This document shows, piece by piece, positions 8,625 through 16,696 of a DNA stretch of 64,000 bases. The stretch is taken from contig CAXUDB010000002.1 in the NCBI GenBank assembly GCA_964249755.1, positions 248,001-312,000 of the forward strand, given 5' to 3'. Below the pieces are notes generated by a model. It saw only the letters and a list, made by a program, of their open reading frames with translations. It had not been told where the DNA came from and ran no database searches. The number at the start of each line of letters is the position of its first letter. Positions within the stretch are counted from its first letter, which is position 1. This DNA is from Ilyomonas sp964249755. GTDB lineage: Bacteria; Bacteroidota; Bacteroidia; Chitinophagales; Chitinophagaceae. A program made the translations under genes and the position numbers.

Positions 8625-8993
8625 GTGAGTGCGGGCGTGAGTTGCCACTCTAAAAGCGTGGTGACATCGGAAACATTTGATCAGGCTTGTGTGTGATGCT
8701 TCGGTGGGGTGATATGCGAGGACTTTTATTGCGGGTTTGATTAGGAGAAGTATTTTATCCTGGCTCCCGCGCTGTAGTAACATCTTGAAGAACGAGGTAT
8801 TCTGCCACCTGGCGGAACAGGTGTAACCCTTTCTCTGGCCCAACAGTTGCTTAAAGGTGAGCTCCGTACTGGCTTTGGTAACCTGGTTGCCTGTCGTTCC
8901 ATATCTTACGATCAAATGTAAAAGGGGAGCGGATAAGGTTTCGATAGCTGGCGTAAGGGGAAAAACGTTCTTTTATTTCACAAAACAAACCGG
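8625..8993. other. Gene-free stretch
   Basis: About 370 bp between the terminator and the DUF3891 gene. A minus-strand open stretch at 8448-8915 runs antisense into the DNRLRE gene and has a non-protein-like composition rich in His, Ser and Lys. I see no promoter or RNA gene that I can support. Confidence 0.4.
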
Positions 8994-9755
8994 ATGATTG
9001 TTACTTACAAAGAAGAAGGCTGGCATATAGTGACCCAGCGGGCACATGGCATAGTAGCCGCCCAGTTAGCCATGGAGTGGCGACGCAAAGACAGACCGCG
9101 GCGATGGACAGAAACCGTGCTGGCGATTGCAGAACACGACGATGCTGAAGTAGAGCTTGACGATAACAACTTACTCACACCAACGGGCGGACCCATCAAC
9201 TTCGATATGAAAACGTTTGATGCTGCACGTTGCGGCAAACTCTCCCTGCTTACACAAACCAAAAGCCGGTTCATTGCGCTGCTAACCTCTGTGCATACCG
9301 TTTTTTTATACGGAAAAGAAGCGGCGGAGAACAAAGAAGCTAAGGCTTTTATTGAAGAACAAAAGCGCCTGCAGGGAGTCTGGGCGAAAGAGTTGGGAAT
9401 GGAGAAAGAGGAGTACCTGCGCCTGTACGATCTGCTGGAATGGTGCGATGCCTGTTCACTGCTCATTTGCCAGGAAAGACAGCAGCCCGAAAAACGAAAG
9501 ATGGAAATAAGTGTGGGGCCGGACCAAAAAATGTATCATCTGGTTCAGGTTGATGATACCACATTAACGGTTGAACCCTGGCCGTTTGAAGCCAAAACAT
9601 TTACGGTAAGCTTTGAATGGCGCCTGATAAAGCAACTGCAATTTTCTTCTTCGGCTCAGTTCAGGGAAGCCTTTGGTCAAGCGGAGGTAAACGAAACCAC
9701 GTGGACGGTGCAAGCGCAAAAGGTAGCCCCAAAACGTAAAAAGGTAAACGTGTAG
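8994..9755 (+). CDS. DUF3891 family protein
   Basis: 253 residues, a normal length for DUF3891, whose activity is not known. The family hallmarks are visible: IVTQRAHGIVAAQLAMEW at residues 11-28, AIAEHDDAE at about 46-54 and SLLTQTKSRFIALLTSVHTVFLYGKE around 83-108, with conserved His and Asp residues that look like a metal site. This resembles an all-helical HD-like arrangement, though that is inference. No signal peptide. The gene stands alone between a rightward terminator and a convergent DUF6090 gene. Confidence 0.85.
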   Translation: MIVTYKEEGWHIVTQRAHGIVAAQLAMEWRRKDRPRRWTETVLAIAEHDDAEVELDDNNLLTPTGGPINFDMKTFDAARCGKLSLLTQTKSRFIALLTSVHTVFLYGKEAAENKEAKAFIEEQKRLQGVWAKELGMEKEEYLRLYDLLEWCDACSLLICQERQQPEKRKMEISVGPDQKMYHLVQVDDTTLTVEPWPFEAKTFTVSFEWRLIKQLQFSSSAQFREAFGQAEVNETTWTVQAQKVAPKRKKVNV

Positions 9756-9849
9756 AAGATAACTCGTTTGTTAGCAATACCGGTTTTGTGAACTGCTGTG
9801 ATGGGTAAGACGCTCGATTGCCTGATTCCATACCAGCAAAAAGAGGCTA

Positions 9850-10557
9850 TCAGTCTTTCTGTTCGTTTTGTATATCTGTAATGATGTCATTTGCTTTTTT
9901 AATAGCGGCTGTATATCCTTGCGTGATGCTGTTTATCCATTGTATATCTACGCGCATCAACACTTTAAACTTAGGGTTGAGAAGCAACTCGCGGTCTGTT
10001 TTATCAATATTGCCGGTTGCATAATCCATCGTTTTGTTCATCTGCTGGTTATACACAGCTTCTGCAGCCTGAAGGCTCGGCAGCGTTTCCTGGTTATACT
10101 CTAAAATCTTCTTTTTTAGTTTCTTGTTTTCGATAAGACCCATTTTTCCGCTGGATTTAAATCCTTCATAATCGGCTCCGAAATTTTGCCTGATAATCTG
10201 GTTGGTATTTAGTAAGATGGTGGAATGTATGCGGTTCATACTGTCTATTTCCTCTCCGGTAATATTCTGCAGGTTTATAAATTCCCGGTTGGCAATTGCC
10301 AGTTGTTCTTGCGAAGCAGACAGACTTTCTATGTCTTTTTGCAGATCGTCTGCCAGGTCGGTCAGGAAGTCTTTTACCTGCGCCTGCTCGCTCCTGTGCT
10401 CGCTCCAGTTGTGAAGCCAGATAGAAATGGTGACTGCAAACACGATGATGAAGATTTCCAACAGAAAGTCTTTCAGCTTATGCCAGAAGGTGTGTTCTTT
10501 ATCACCCCATACTTTATAAGCCTTCTTGGTATGCTTTATAATTTCCTGTTCTGCCAT
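9850..10557 (-). CDS. DUF6090 family protein, single-pass membrane protein
   Basis: 235 residues from the ATG at 10557 (MAEQEIIKHTKKAYKVW); a start 30 bp upstream is open but adds ten basic residues that are unlike the family. One membrane segment at about residues 31-49 (FLLEIFIIVFAVTISIWL) precedes a helical soluble domain with NWSEHRSEQAQVKDFL and DLADDLQKDIESL, characteristic of DUF6090. The soluble part, largely helical, probably lies in the periplasm. Function unknown. Confidence 0.8.
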   Translation of the reverse strand: MAEQEIIKHTKKAYKVWGDKEHTFWHKLKDFLLEIFIIVFAVTISIWLHNWSEHRSEQAQVKDFLTDLADDLQKDIESLSASQEQLAIANREFINLQNITGEEIDSMNRIHSTILLNTNQIIRQNFGADYEGFKSSGKMGLIENKKLKKKILEYNQETLPSLQAAEAVYNQQMNKTMDYATGNIDKTDRELLLNPKFKVLMRVDIQWINSITQGYTAAIKKANDIITDIQNEQKD

Positions 10558-10948
10558 AGTTTGCTGTTTACGGTACTGACGTTGCAATTCGTTTTCAAAA
10601 ATATAAACTACTGCCTAATTCAAGCTGGATTTGCTACAAAAATGGAAACAGGGTTTGAAGAACACCCACCGGGCGAAGTATGCCGCACGGTGGACGCGTC
10701 AATCGGTTTTGCAACTTCACCCTATCTATTCACAGGTGGGCGACGTTATTTTTATCCCTCGTTTTTCTTCTCTCCTATGTGTCCGTTCCGGGACATGGCG
10801 GAGAAGCAAAGTTGTTATTCCGTTCTCCTGGTAAAAGTTACCGGCGATAAGTGGAATGGGATGATTCAGAGAATCCTTTTATCTCCACTCCCGCGTTGCG
10901 CTCATATCTCGAAGAGCGTGGGATATGCATTGCTGACCAGCAAAAGGG
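10558..10948. other. Gene-free stretch with a hairpin at its left-gene border
   Basis: About 390 bp between the DUF6090 start and the end of the DUF421 gene. It has no credible gene on either strand; forward open stretches here are long but lack protein character. The stem GCATTGCTGACC (10927-10938) with GGGTCAGGCAATGC (10946-10959) overlaps the stop codon of the DUF421 gene. Confidence 0.4.
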
Positions 10949-10959
10949 TCAGGCAATGC
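10927..10959 (-). terminator. Stem-loop overlapping the DUF421 stop codon
   Basis: GCATTGCTGACC pairs with GGGTCAGGCAATGC with one bulge and a 7-nt loop. It includes the TGA stop (10949-10951) of the leftward gene. There is no U-tract, so it is best called a 3' stem-loop. Confidence 0.4.
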
Positions 10960-11626
10960 GTTTGGTTTGTATGGCTTCTATCCATTCTTCATGCTGGCAG
11001 CGGTTGCATTTTTGGGGAGCCGACAGGCTTTCTACATTGCCACAATAGATGCAGGCATAATTGGCTTTGCGAGCAATTTCTTTTGCGGCTTTGTTTTGTT
11101 GCCTTGGCAGTACCGGCATACCGCATTTTACTTCTTCATCGGGATAAAAAAAGAAACTGACTTCTCCATTGCTTTCCAGTATGGCAATGCGTACCTGCCC
11201 TAAGTGCTCAATATTCTGTTGCCGCATTTCGGCAAGAAATTCATCTTTGGCAAAAGTGTGTTTGTTTTCATCGGAGAGTATAAACATGCCGTCTTCAATG
11301 ATATACAGGGGATCGCCTTCGAGAAGACTTTCGATGCGCGGACTTTTGCTCATGAGCCAGGTAATGAGCCGGTAGACAAGAAGGATGGTAACTACCACCA
11401 ATATGGATGGCACGATGGCGGCATCGGCAGTAAACATGGGATCGCCTACAGCAGAACCAAGACTGATAATAATGGCGATTTCGAATAAGGATAACTGACG
11501 GATTCCTTTTTTGCCCGACATGCGAAGAAAGGCAAGGGCAACGATGAACATGATTACCGTTCGCACTACAATTTCGCAGGCTAACTGCCAGCCGAAATCA
11601 CCTAAAAATATCTCTTTGAATTGCAT
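10949..11626 (-). CDS. DUF421 (YetF-like) membrane protein with C-terminal zinc ribbon
   Basis: 225 residues from the ATG at 11626 (MQFKEIFLGDFGWQL); a start at 11686 is also open but adds 20 residues not usual for the family. Three membrane segments (about residues 12-100) contain RTVIMFIVALAFLRMSGKKGIRQLS and IIISLGSAVGDPMF, the DUF421 signature, followed by the YetF-type cytosolic beta domain with DPLYIIEDG. The C-terminus adds CIYCGN and CNRCQH, a four-cysteine zinc ribbon found in the Bacteroidota subgroup. The function of the family is not established. Confidence 0.88.
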   Translation of the reverse strand: MQFKEIFLGDFGWQLACEIVVRTVIMFIVALAFLRMSGKKGIRQLSLFEIAIIISLGSAVGDPMFTADAAIVPSILVVVTILLVYRLITWLMSKSPRIESLLEGDPLYIIEDGMFILSDENKHTFAKDEFLAEMRQQNIEHLGQVRIAILESNGEVSFFFYPDEEVKCGMPVLPRQQNKAAKEIARKANYACIYCGNVESLSAPQKCNRCQHEEWIEAIQTKRIA

Positions 11627-11889
11627 GGAAAAGGATGCTGCCAAGAATCCTGCCATTGGTACCCCGCCTGTATCGGCGCAGTGCAAGTTGCTTTATTGAT
11701 GGGATAAGCTATGGTGAGTGAGCGTGGGGATTTTTTTTGTTTGGTTAGTTAAATCAAGCGGATGCCTGGATAAGATCAGCACAAGCGAGGCGCTTGCGAT
11801 GGAAGGGGTTTGCAAACATCGCCCAGTCCTGTATATGGCATGCTTCGCTGAGTTGGTTTTGAATGCCTTCAAAAAATGGGTTCCTGTTT

Positions 11890-12123
11890 TTATTTACGAT
11901 GCGGATTTTGGGGAAATGAGGTTTGTTTTATCTCCACCGGTTTTTCTTCCGGGCTAAACGCCAGCTTGCTGCCTATGCCGATGGATGCCACTATGAACCC
12001 GATGTATATTATTGGTTTCATTCTGCCTCCTCTTTTGAAACTGATATAACCGGTGATTGCCACGATGATGCCCAGGGCGATGAGCATGTAACCGAATGTT
12101 TGTTGTGAAATGTTTACTGCCAT
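11890..12123 (-). CDS. Small two-helix membrane protein
   Basis: 77 residues with two hydrophobic helices, at about 11-26 (MLIALGIIVAITGYI) and 37-53 (IIYIGFIVASIGIGSK), joined by a short basic loop (SFKRGGR). The tail is polar with prolines. This pattern is common for small uncharacterised Bacteroidota membrane proteins. The ATG at 12123 starts just before the first helix. No operon partner and no recognised family. Confidence 0.55.
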   Translation of the reverse strand: MAVNISQQTFGYMLIALGIIVAITGYISFKRGGRMKPIIYIGFIVASIGIGSKLAFSPEEKPVEIKQTSFPQNPHRK

Positions 12124-12417
12124 GAAAACTGATTTTAAGATGCGTAAAAATAAGCTGTGATAGTAACCAGCACAACAGATAGTTGCTTTTGGCTTCTTTT
12201 TACCTAATGAGTTGTGTTGAAAATGTAGTTGCAGACTTCGTTGAGTCCTCCGTGCGACATGCTTTGGTGAGTTGGGTTACCTTTTCCTCCGCACCTTCCT
12301 CGTTGAGAGACGGTGCTGAAACCTGAGGATGGCTGCCTGTGGAACATCTGACGGCGGCTTTTGTTTTGAAAAACAATGATGAGAGTTAGCCAGTAAGAGA
12401 CTGGCTTTTATAAGAAA
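12124..12417. other. Gene-free stretch with small hairpin
   Basis: The roughly 290 bp before the terminator cluster show no gene. GCCAG (12389-12393) and CTGGC (12401-12405) followed by TTTTA make a short terminator-like hairpin at the left end of a three-hairpin cluster. Confidence 0.35.
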
Positions 12418-12445
12418 TCCAGAGAGCCCTGCGGAACTCTCTGGA
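12418..12445. other. Perfect 9-bp hairpin
   Basis: TCCAGAGAG (12418-12426) and CTCTCTGGA (12437-12445) with a 10-nt loop; it stands between two terminator-like hairpins and has no U-tract of its own. Confidence 0.5.
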
Positions 12446-12464
12446 TAGCGGGGGGTAGATTAAT

Positions 12465-12489
12465 AAAAAAACCGCCCTTAAGGACGGTT
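12465..12489 (-). terminator. Intrinsic terminator of the carboxypeptidase-regulatory-like gene
   Basis: On the minus strand AACCGTCCTTAAGGGCGGTT forms a stem and is followed immediately by TTTTTTATTA. It lies 38 bp downstream of the stop at 12527, in the correct orientation. Confidence 0.85.
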
Positions 12490-12526
12490 CGCTTCGATTG
12501 CTTCATTTATAGTAAAAACAAAACCC

Positions 12527-13471
12527 TTATGCGGTTTGTGTACTCTGCATTTGCATCACTGCCGACTGCAGGATAATGCTAAGCTTCCGGATCTCGCCCC
12601 GTATGATTTTGATAGTCACCGTTTGTGTTTCGTAGCCCGGTGCTGCGATGGTCAGCTTCCAGTTGCCGGCTGTACATTTAATGATCTCGTATGTGCCTTC
12701 GTCCGAAATGGTAGCGGTTTTCACGGTTTCTTTGCGCGTCAGGGTGATGGTGGCATTGTCTATCACCCTCTCCCTGTTATCCTGTATGTCCGCTACCACA
12801 CCACTGTGGCGGATGCCGGTATTGTCGATGCGTTTGGCTTTGAAATAGCCTTCGACGAACTTAGGTGCGTCTTTCTTAAAATTAGGAATCAATGTATCGA
12901 GACGGATAATAACGTTCCGGTTGTCTTTGATGTACGAATCGATGGTATGAGAGGCAACATGACTGTTGTTGATGATCAGTTTGTTTTTGCCAAGATAGTT
13001 GTTGAAGTCGTTTGCATCTTTAGAAAGGGCGCTCAGGTCGTCGCCGGTGACGGGATAGTCTTTGAAACCGGGAAGAGATAACAACGGCGTAACCGCATCT
13101 ACAACACCGTTGATGAAACCCAGCACTAAGGCATCGCGCAGACCAGAAATATCGCTGGCAGAATAGTTTACGAGGGCGAACAACTCGGTGTTGCCAGTTG
13201 TTACTGCATAATCGGCAGCGTAGGAACAAACAGTGCCGCCGTTTAGTGCAATGGATTCTTTCAAATTGTCTTTTGTCTTCGTGGCACCTTCACTGCCGGT
13301 GCCTTTGGTGGTAGACAGAGAGACGATTGCTTTGTTGTTGCTGAGGAGACGGTTGACCCAATTTTGAACGGGTTTGTTGCCGGCGTAAATGTCTTTGTTT
13401 TCTCCGAAAAAGAACTCGAGATTGTTGAATGCGTTTACATGACGTGTTTGCTCTTTGTTAAGCTGTGACAT
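12527..13471 (-). CDS. Hypothetical protein with C-terminal carboxypeptidase-regulatory-like domain
   Basis: 314 residues without a signal peptide. Residues 1-215 are helical and unrecognised, with a conserved-looking LNKEQTRHVNAFNNLEFFF start. The C-terminal part from about 220 (VVADIQDNRERVIDNATITLT) has the beta-sandwich pattern of carboxypeptidase regulatory-like domains, including the usual GNWKLTIAAPGYETQTVTIKI. The gene is monocistronic: terminator at 12465-12489 and a divergent minisatellite upstream. A cytosolic location is unusual for this domain, so an unrecognised secretion route is possible. Confidence 0.7.
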   Translation of the reverse strand: MSQLNKEQTRHVNAFNNLEFFFGENKDIYAGNKPVQNWVNRLLSNNKAIVSLSTTKGTGSEGATKTKDNLKESIALNGGTVCSYAADYAVTTGNTELFALVNYSASDISGLRDALVLGFINGVVDAVTPLLSLPGFKDYPVTGDDLSALSKDANDFNNYLGKNKLIINNSHVASHTIDSYIKDNRNVIIRLDTLIPNFKKDAPKFVEGYFKAKRIDNTGIRHSGVVADIQDNRERVIDNATITLTRKETVKTATISDEGTYEIIKCTAGNWKLTIAAPGYETQTVTIKIIRGEIRKLSIILQSAVMQMQSTQTA

Positions 13472-13572
13472 ACGATAATGGATTTATACTTATTTGGCAC
13501 TGTTGCCACTGCAAAATTAAGCGGGGTTAGGGTTTGATGGACATGCATCAGCTTAATTTTCGATTAAAATGG

Positions 13573-13824
13573 GGATGGAATGTGTGTGGAAGCACTTGCC
13601 ATGTGTCCGGAAGCGGATGGAATGTTGTTGGAAGTGGATGGAATGTTGTTGGAAGCACTTGCCGAGTGTCTGGAAGCGCTTGCTTTGTGTTTGGAAGCGG
13701 ATGGAATCTTGCTGGAAGCACTTGGAATGTCGCTGGAAACGGATGGAATGTGTCGAGAAGCACTTGGAATGTGTCGCGGAGCAGATGGAATGTGCTGCGA
13801 AGCGGATGGAATGTGACGGGGAAA
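13573..13824 (+). repeat. 21-bp minisatellite, about 12 units
   Basis: Twelve consecutive 21-bp units, the first starting at 13573 and the last at 13804. The typical unit begins GGATGGAATG and ends GGAAGC; others begin ACTTGCC, ACTTGGA or GCTTGC, so two alternating subtypes are mixed. Because 21 is divisible by three and the unit lacks stops, all three forward frames and two reverse frames stay open (for example 13534-13887, with a seven-residue GWNVxGS repeat). This makes any single coding claim unsafe. It lies in the divergent gap between the gene at 12527-13471 and the AT-rich island. Confidence 0.9.
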
Positions 13825-13927
13825 CTTCGCTGCTTCTGCTGTGTAACAAGCTTCGCTGAGTGTCAGATGCTTTATTGTTTAAAATAAACGACGATAAGTA
13901 AGGGCAACGAGAAATAATATTTTAGTA

Positions 13928-13966
13928 TTGTTTTGCTAAATTGCTTAGATTCGTTTAGCAAAACAA
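13928..13966 (+). promoter_or_regulatory. Perfect 13-bp inverted repeat just upstream of the TIR gene
   Basis: TTGTTTTGCTAAA (13928-13940) and TTTAGCAAAACAA (13954-13966) are exact inverse complements separated by 13 nt, ending 12 bp before the ATG at 13979. The arrangement would suit an operator for a dimeric regulator or a 5' hairpin controlling translation. No regulator gene is adjacent, so self-regulation or an outside regulator is inferred. Confidence 0.6.
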
Positions 13967-13978
13967 ATAAGGAATAAT

Positions 13979-14701
13979 ATGGCACGATGTACAGCACCAA
14001 CTTACGGACATCGCACAGCAAGCGCGGCAGCAGCTTGCCCAGCATGTGGTAGTAGATATAGTCGCTACAGTAGCTATAATTCTTACCCATCATACACTCC
14101 TTCCTACTCACCTGCACCAAGTAGTTCAAGTAGTAAAGTTAGCGGCGGAAGTAGCAGCAGAAGTGTAAAACCCAGTTGGTCTAGAGCCGGGTCTTCTGTA
14201 CTCTATACACAAGCAGAGGTAAGAACCTTGACACCTATACGTGAAAACGTTGAAAAGCGAATAGCTGTTCCTGACCTTCGTGACGTTTTTCTTTGTCATG
14301 CTTGGGATGATCGAAAAGGGGCTGCTAAAGAATTACACGATTTGCTTGAGGCACGAGGTGTTTCCGTTTGGTTTAGTGAAAAAGACGTTCTGCTTGGCTC
14401 TCCCTTGCTCCGAGAAATCGATAAAGGACTTGCGAAGTCTCGTGTTGGTATTGTGCTTGTGACCCCTGCCTTTCTGAAACGTCTTGATGGAGCGGGTATT
14501 GCTGAAAAAGAACTTTCTGCACTTTTAGCTCGTGATTTACTAGTCCCTATTATACATAACACAACATATGAAGAACTCCGTGACGTAAGTCCATTGCTTG
14601 GCTCAAGAAGTGGACTTAGCACGGCAGAAGAGCCAATGGCGGAGTTGGCTGCCAAACTTGCCGAGTTAGTAGCTCCGGAAGTTAATAATTGTGCGATATA
14701 G
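13979..14701 (+). CDS. Zinc-ribbon and TIR domain protein
   Basis: 240 residues. The N-terminus has Cys4, a GHRTAS segment, Cys20 and Cys23 (CPAC), compatible with a small zinc-binding module. Residues 26-70 are a low-complexity Ser/Tyr/Pro linker. A TIR domain starts at about 101 with DVFLCHAWDDRKG (box 1), continues with VSVWFSEKDVLLGSPL and GIVLVTPAFL, and has Glu178 in AEKELSALL at the position of the catalytic glutamate of NAD-consuming bacterial TIRs. Such proteins often act as NADase effectors in anti-phage defence. The gene starts the AT-rich island; an ATPase-HNH pair follows 189 bp downstream on the same strand. Function as an effector is inferred from family and context. Confidence 0.85.
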   Translation: MARCTAPTYGHRTASAAAACPACGSRYSRYSSYNSYPSYTPSYSPAPSSSSSKVSGGSSSRSVKPSWSRAGSSVLYTQAEVRTLTPIRENVEKRIAVPDLRDVFLCHAWDDRKGAAKELHDLLEARGVSVWFSEKDVLLGSPLLREIDKGLAKSRVGIVLVTPAFLKRLDGAGIAEKELSALLARDLLVPIIHNTTYEELRDVSPLLGSRSGLSTAEEPMAELAAKLAELVAPEVNNCAI

Positions 14702-14812
14702 TAATTAAATTTAGAACGACATGCCCCATACTCATTACTGTAAGAGCTGGCTTAGTTTCTTTAGCCGAAGATTTTCATTCTGGTCAATGTCCCACCGATC
14801 GTTAAGTGAAAG

Positions 14813-14820
14813 TATGTTTG
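14813..14820 (+). promoter_or_regulatory. Possible -7 element before the ATPase gene
   Basis: TATGTTTG matches the Bacteroidota TAnnTTTG consensus, 71 bp before the ATPase start, in the 189-bp gap after the TIR gene. No clear TTG -33 element lies at the right distance, so support is modest. Confidence 0.3.
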
Positions 14821-14890
14821 ACAAGGATTTAGTTCTTTGTTACTGAACCTGTTAACAACAGTGATAACAAGTATTTAAACATTTTTATTT

Positions 14891-16696
14891 ATGACGATTG
14901 CTGCTATGAGAATTCCACAAGGGGGCTTGCCAGATATTTTTGGGAAAGATCACGGCTCGTTGATGATTAATTTTGGTGGTAAGAACATTTACACTTTCGA
15001 AAACGAAACTGAATTTAGTGAGAAGCCTAATGAATTTTACCTTGAAGATCTTTTTACTAAGAATATGTCTCTCTTCTCTTGCATTGTTGGAAGCAACGGT
15101 GCAGGCAAAACAACGATTCTACGTGTAATCCTAGCAAGCCATAACTGTGATTTTATTATTGAGAATGATGATGGCGAAAGCAAACTGGTTTCCAATTTAG
15201 AAAACTTTCATCGAATTTATTATACTCCTTATTTACATAGTAGGATTGAAGATGCTGTAGGTAACAATGGTAAAGATCTTTCGAAGGCTGCTTTACTTAA
15301 GATGGATAATCATGATTCCAGTAATGATTTAGATGACTTTTTGGATGCACACCATTCAGAAAATAGTAAGAGGTGGATAAAATTCAACAAATTCTATCGA
15401 AACAAGCAGCCTGCAAAAATCTCATTACCAACATTTGATCGTATTGAAATTTCGTTAAAGCATTTTGAGCGAACTATCAGTACTAAGGGATTTGAGTTTA
15501 ATGACACATCTACCCAACTAAGACCTGCTTTACGGCTTTTATTTAAAAAAATAGAAACTGAAGAAATAACTGCAGAGCGTCAACATTTTAGACAAAAAGG
15601 GAAAGTTGATGATTCCGATCGTTCATATTTTAAAGTGAGATTTGAATATGCCATGTATGAGACAATGGTTGGAAAGTTGATCTCAATACTTGAAAGGCGT
15701 GGAAATAAATATCTGGAAGAAGGATTTATAGCTGACGATTATGAAACTCAAATGGGCAGCTTGAATGTTAAGTCCGCTATTGAATGGTTCTTACAAAATT
15801 CAGGCGTTCGTCAAGGTGATAAAAGATATAGCTTTTCACAGCATTTAATTTTATTGGATCTAATTGACTTTGTCAAATCGTTAATTACTCAAGAGAATAT
15901 AAGTTATGATAATTGGAGAAAAATAATTGTCACCGAAGACGAAGCTTTAAAATTGATTGAATTGTATGACACATTTACCAACTCTTTTATAAATGATTGG
16001 TTTGAGTATGATGGTAAACCTGCTTTTGAATTTACGCCATCAATAAAGGTAAGTTCTGGTGAACAACATTTTCTAAATTTATTTAGTGTTTTGTACTCCC
16101 ATGCAGAAAATATTAGAGCTGGAGTAGATATTGATGTTCATTCTCACAATTCACTTGGACACATTAAAAATGATATTTTATTACTATTAGACGAAGGGGA
16201 TAATGCATTTCATCCACAGTGGAAAAAGGAGTATGTAAAGAACTTAAGAACTTATTTGCCAATTATTTTTGAAGGTTTTAATCTACAAATTATTATTACT
16301 TCACATGATCCTTTAACCCTTTCTGACATCCCTAAAAATAGTATTGTTTTTTTGGAAAAAGGAGCATTTGGAACTGTTATAGGAGATTCAGCAACGAAGC
16401 ACACATTTGGAGCAAACCTTTCAGATCTTTTAAAAGATTCATTCTTTTTGAATGATGGACAAATAGGAGATTTCGTAGCCGATAAAATTGATGAGACTAT
16501 TCAGGAAATTCGAAATGGTGATATAAAACCAGAACGAAGACGTACACTTGAAAGAGTTATAAAGACAATAGACGAGCCCATTATTAAATTCAAATTAGCC
16601 GAAATGCTTAGAGATGCAATTGGCGACACCGAATTTGAGCGAGAATTATTAGATAATGAAATCAAAAGACTACAGGAAATAAGGAGAAGTATCTAA
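14891..16696 (+). CDS. ABC/SMC-like AAA ATPase, Septu PtuA-like
   Basis: 601 residues. Walker A is GSNGAGKTT at 67-75, the ABC-type signature region is SSGEQHFLNLF from 388, Walker B ends LLLDEGDN with Asp434-Glu435, and the switch histidine is His472 in TSHDP. The long helical insertion between Walker A and the signature (about residues 100-380) is of the kind seen in RecF/SMC/PtuA-type ATPases and probably forms dimerisation or coiled arms. The stop TAA overlaps the ATG of the HNH gene as TAATG. In two-gene systems such as Septu the ATPase gates an HNH nuclease. The protein is AT-rich in coding (for instance 17 of 60 G/C bases at 15901-15960). It may be a PtuA relative or a separate lineage. 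Confidence 0.85.
   Translation: MTIAAMRIPQGGLPDIFGKDHGSLMINFGGKNIYTFENETEFSEKPNEFYLEDLFTKNMSLFSCIVGSNGAGKTTILRVILASHNCDFIIENDDGESKLVSNLENFHRIYYTPYLHSRIEDAVGNNGKDLSKAALLKMDNHDSSNDLDDFLDAHHSENSKRWIKFNKFYRNKQPAKISLPTFDRIEISLKHFERTISTKGFEFNDTSTQLRPALRLLFKKIETEEITAERQHFRQKGKVDDSDRSYFKVRFEYAMYETMVGKLISILERRGNKYLEEGFIADDYETQMGSLNVKSAIEWFLQNSGVRQGDKRYSFSQHLILLDLIDFVKSLITQENISYDNWRKIIVTEDEALKLIELYDTFTNSFINDWFEYDGKPAFEFTPSIKVSSGEQHFLNLFSVLYSHAENIRAGVDIDVHSHNSLGHIKNDILLLLDEGDNAFHPQWKKEYVKNLRTYLPIIFEGFNLQIIITSHDPLTLSDIPKNSIVFLEKGAFGTVIGDSATKHTFGANLSDLLKDSFFLNDGQIGDFVADKIDETIQEIRNGDIKPERRRTLERVIKTIDEPIIKFKLAEMLRDAIGDTEFERELLDNEIKRLQEIRRSI

Noticed and set aside
8448..8915. A 155-codon minus-strand open stretch running into the DNRLRE gene
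   Set aside because: It crosses a terminator hairpin and overlaps a convincing lipoprotein gene; the composition is not protein-like.
10225..11160. A 311-codon forward open stretch
   Set aside because: It is antisense to the DUF6090 and DUF421 genes and spans their gap; it has no recognisable domain.
13534..13887. A 117-residue forward frame with Gly-Trp-Asn-Val repeats across the minisatellite
   Set aside because: The 21-bp unit keeps nearly every frame open, so the open frame is not evidence for coding. No signal or start context singles out one frame.
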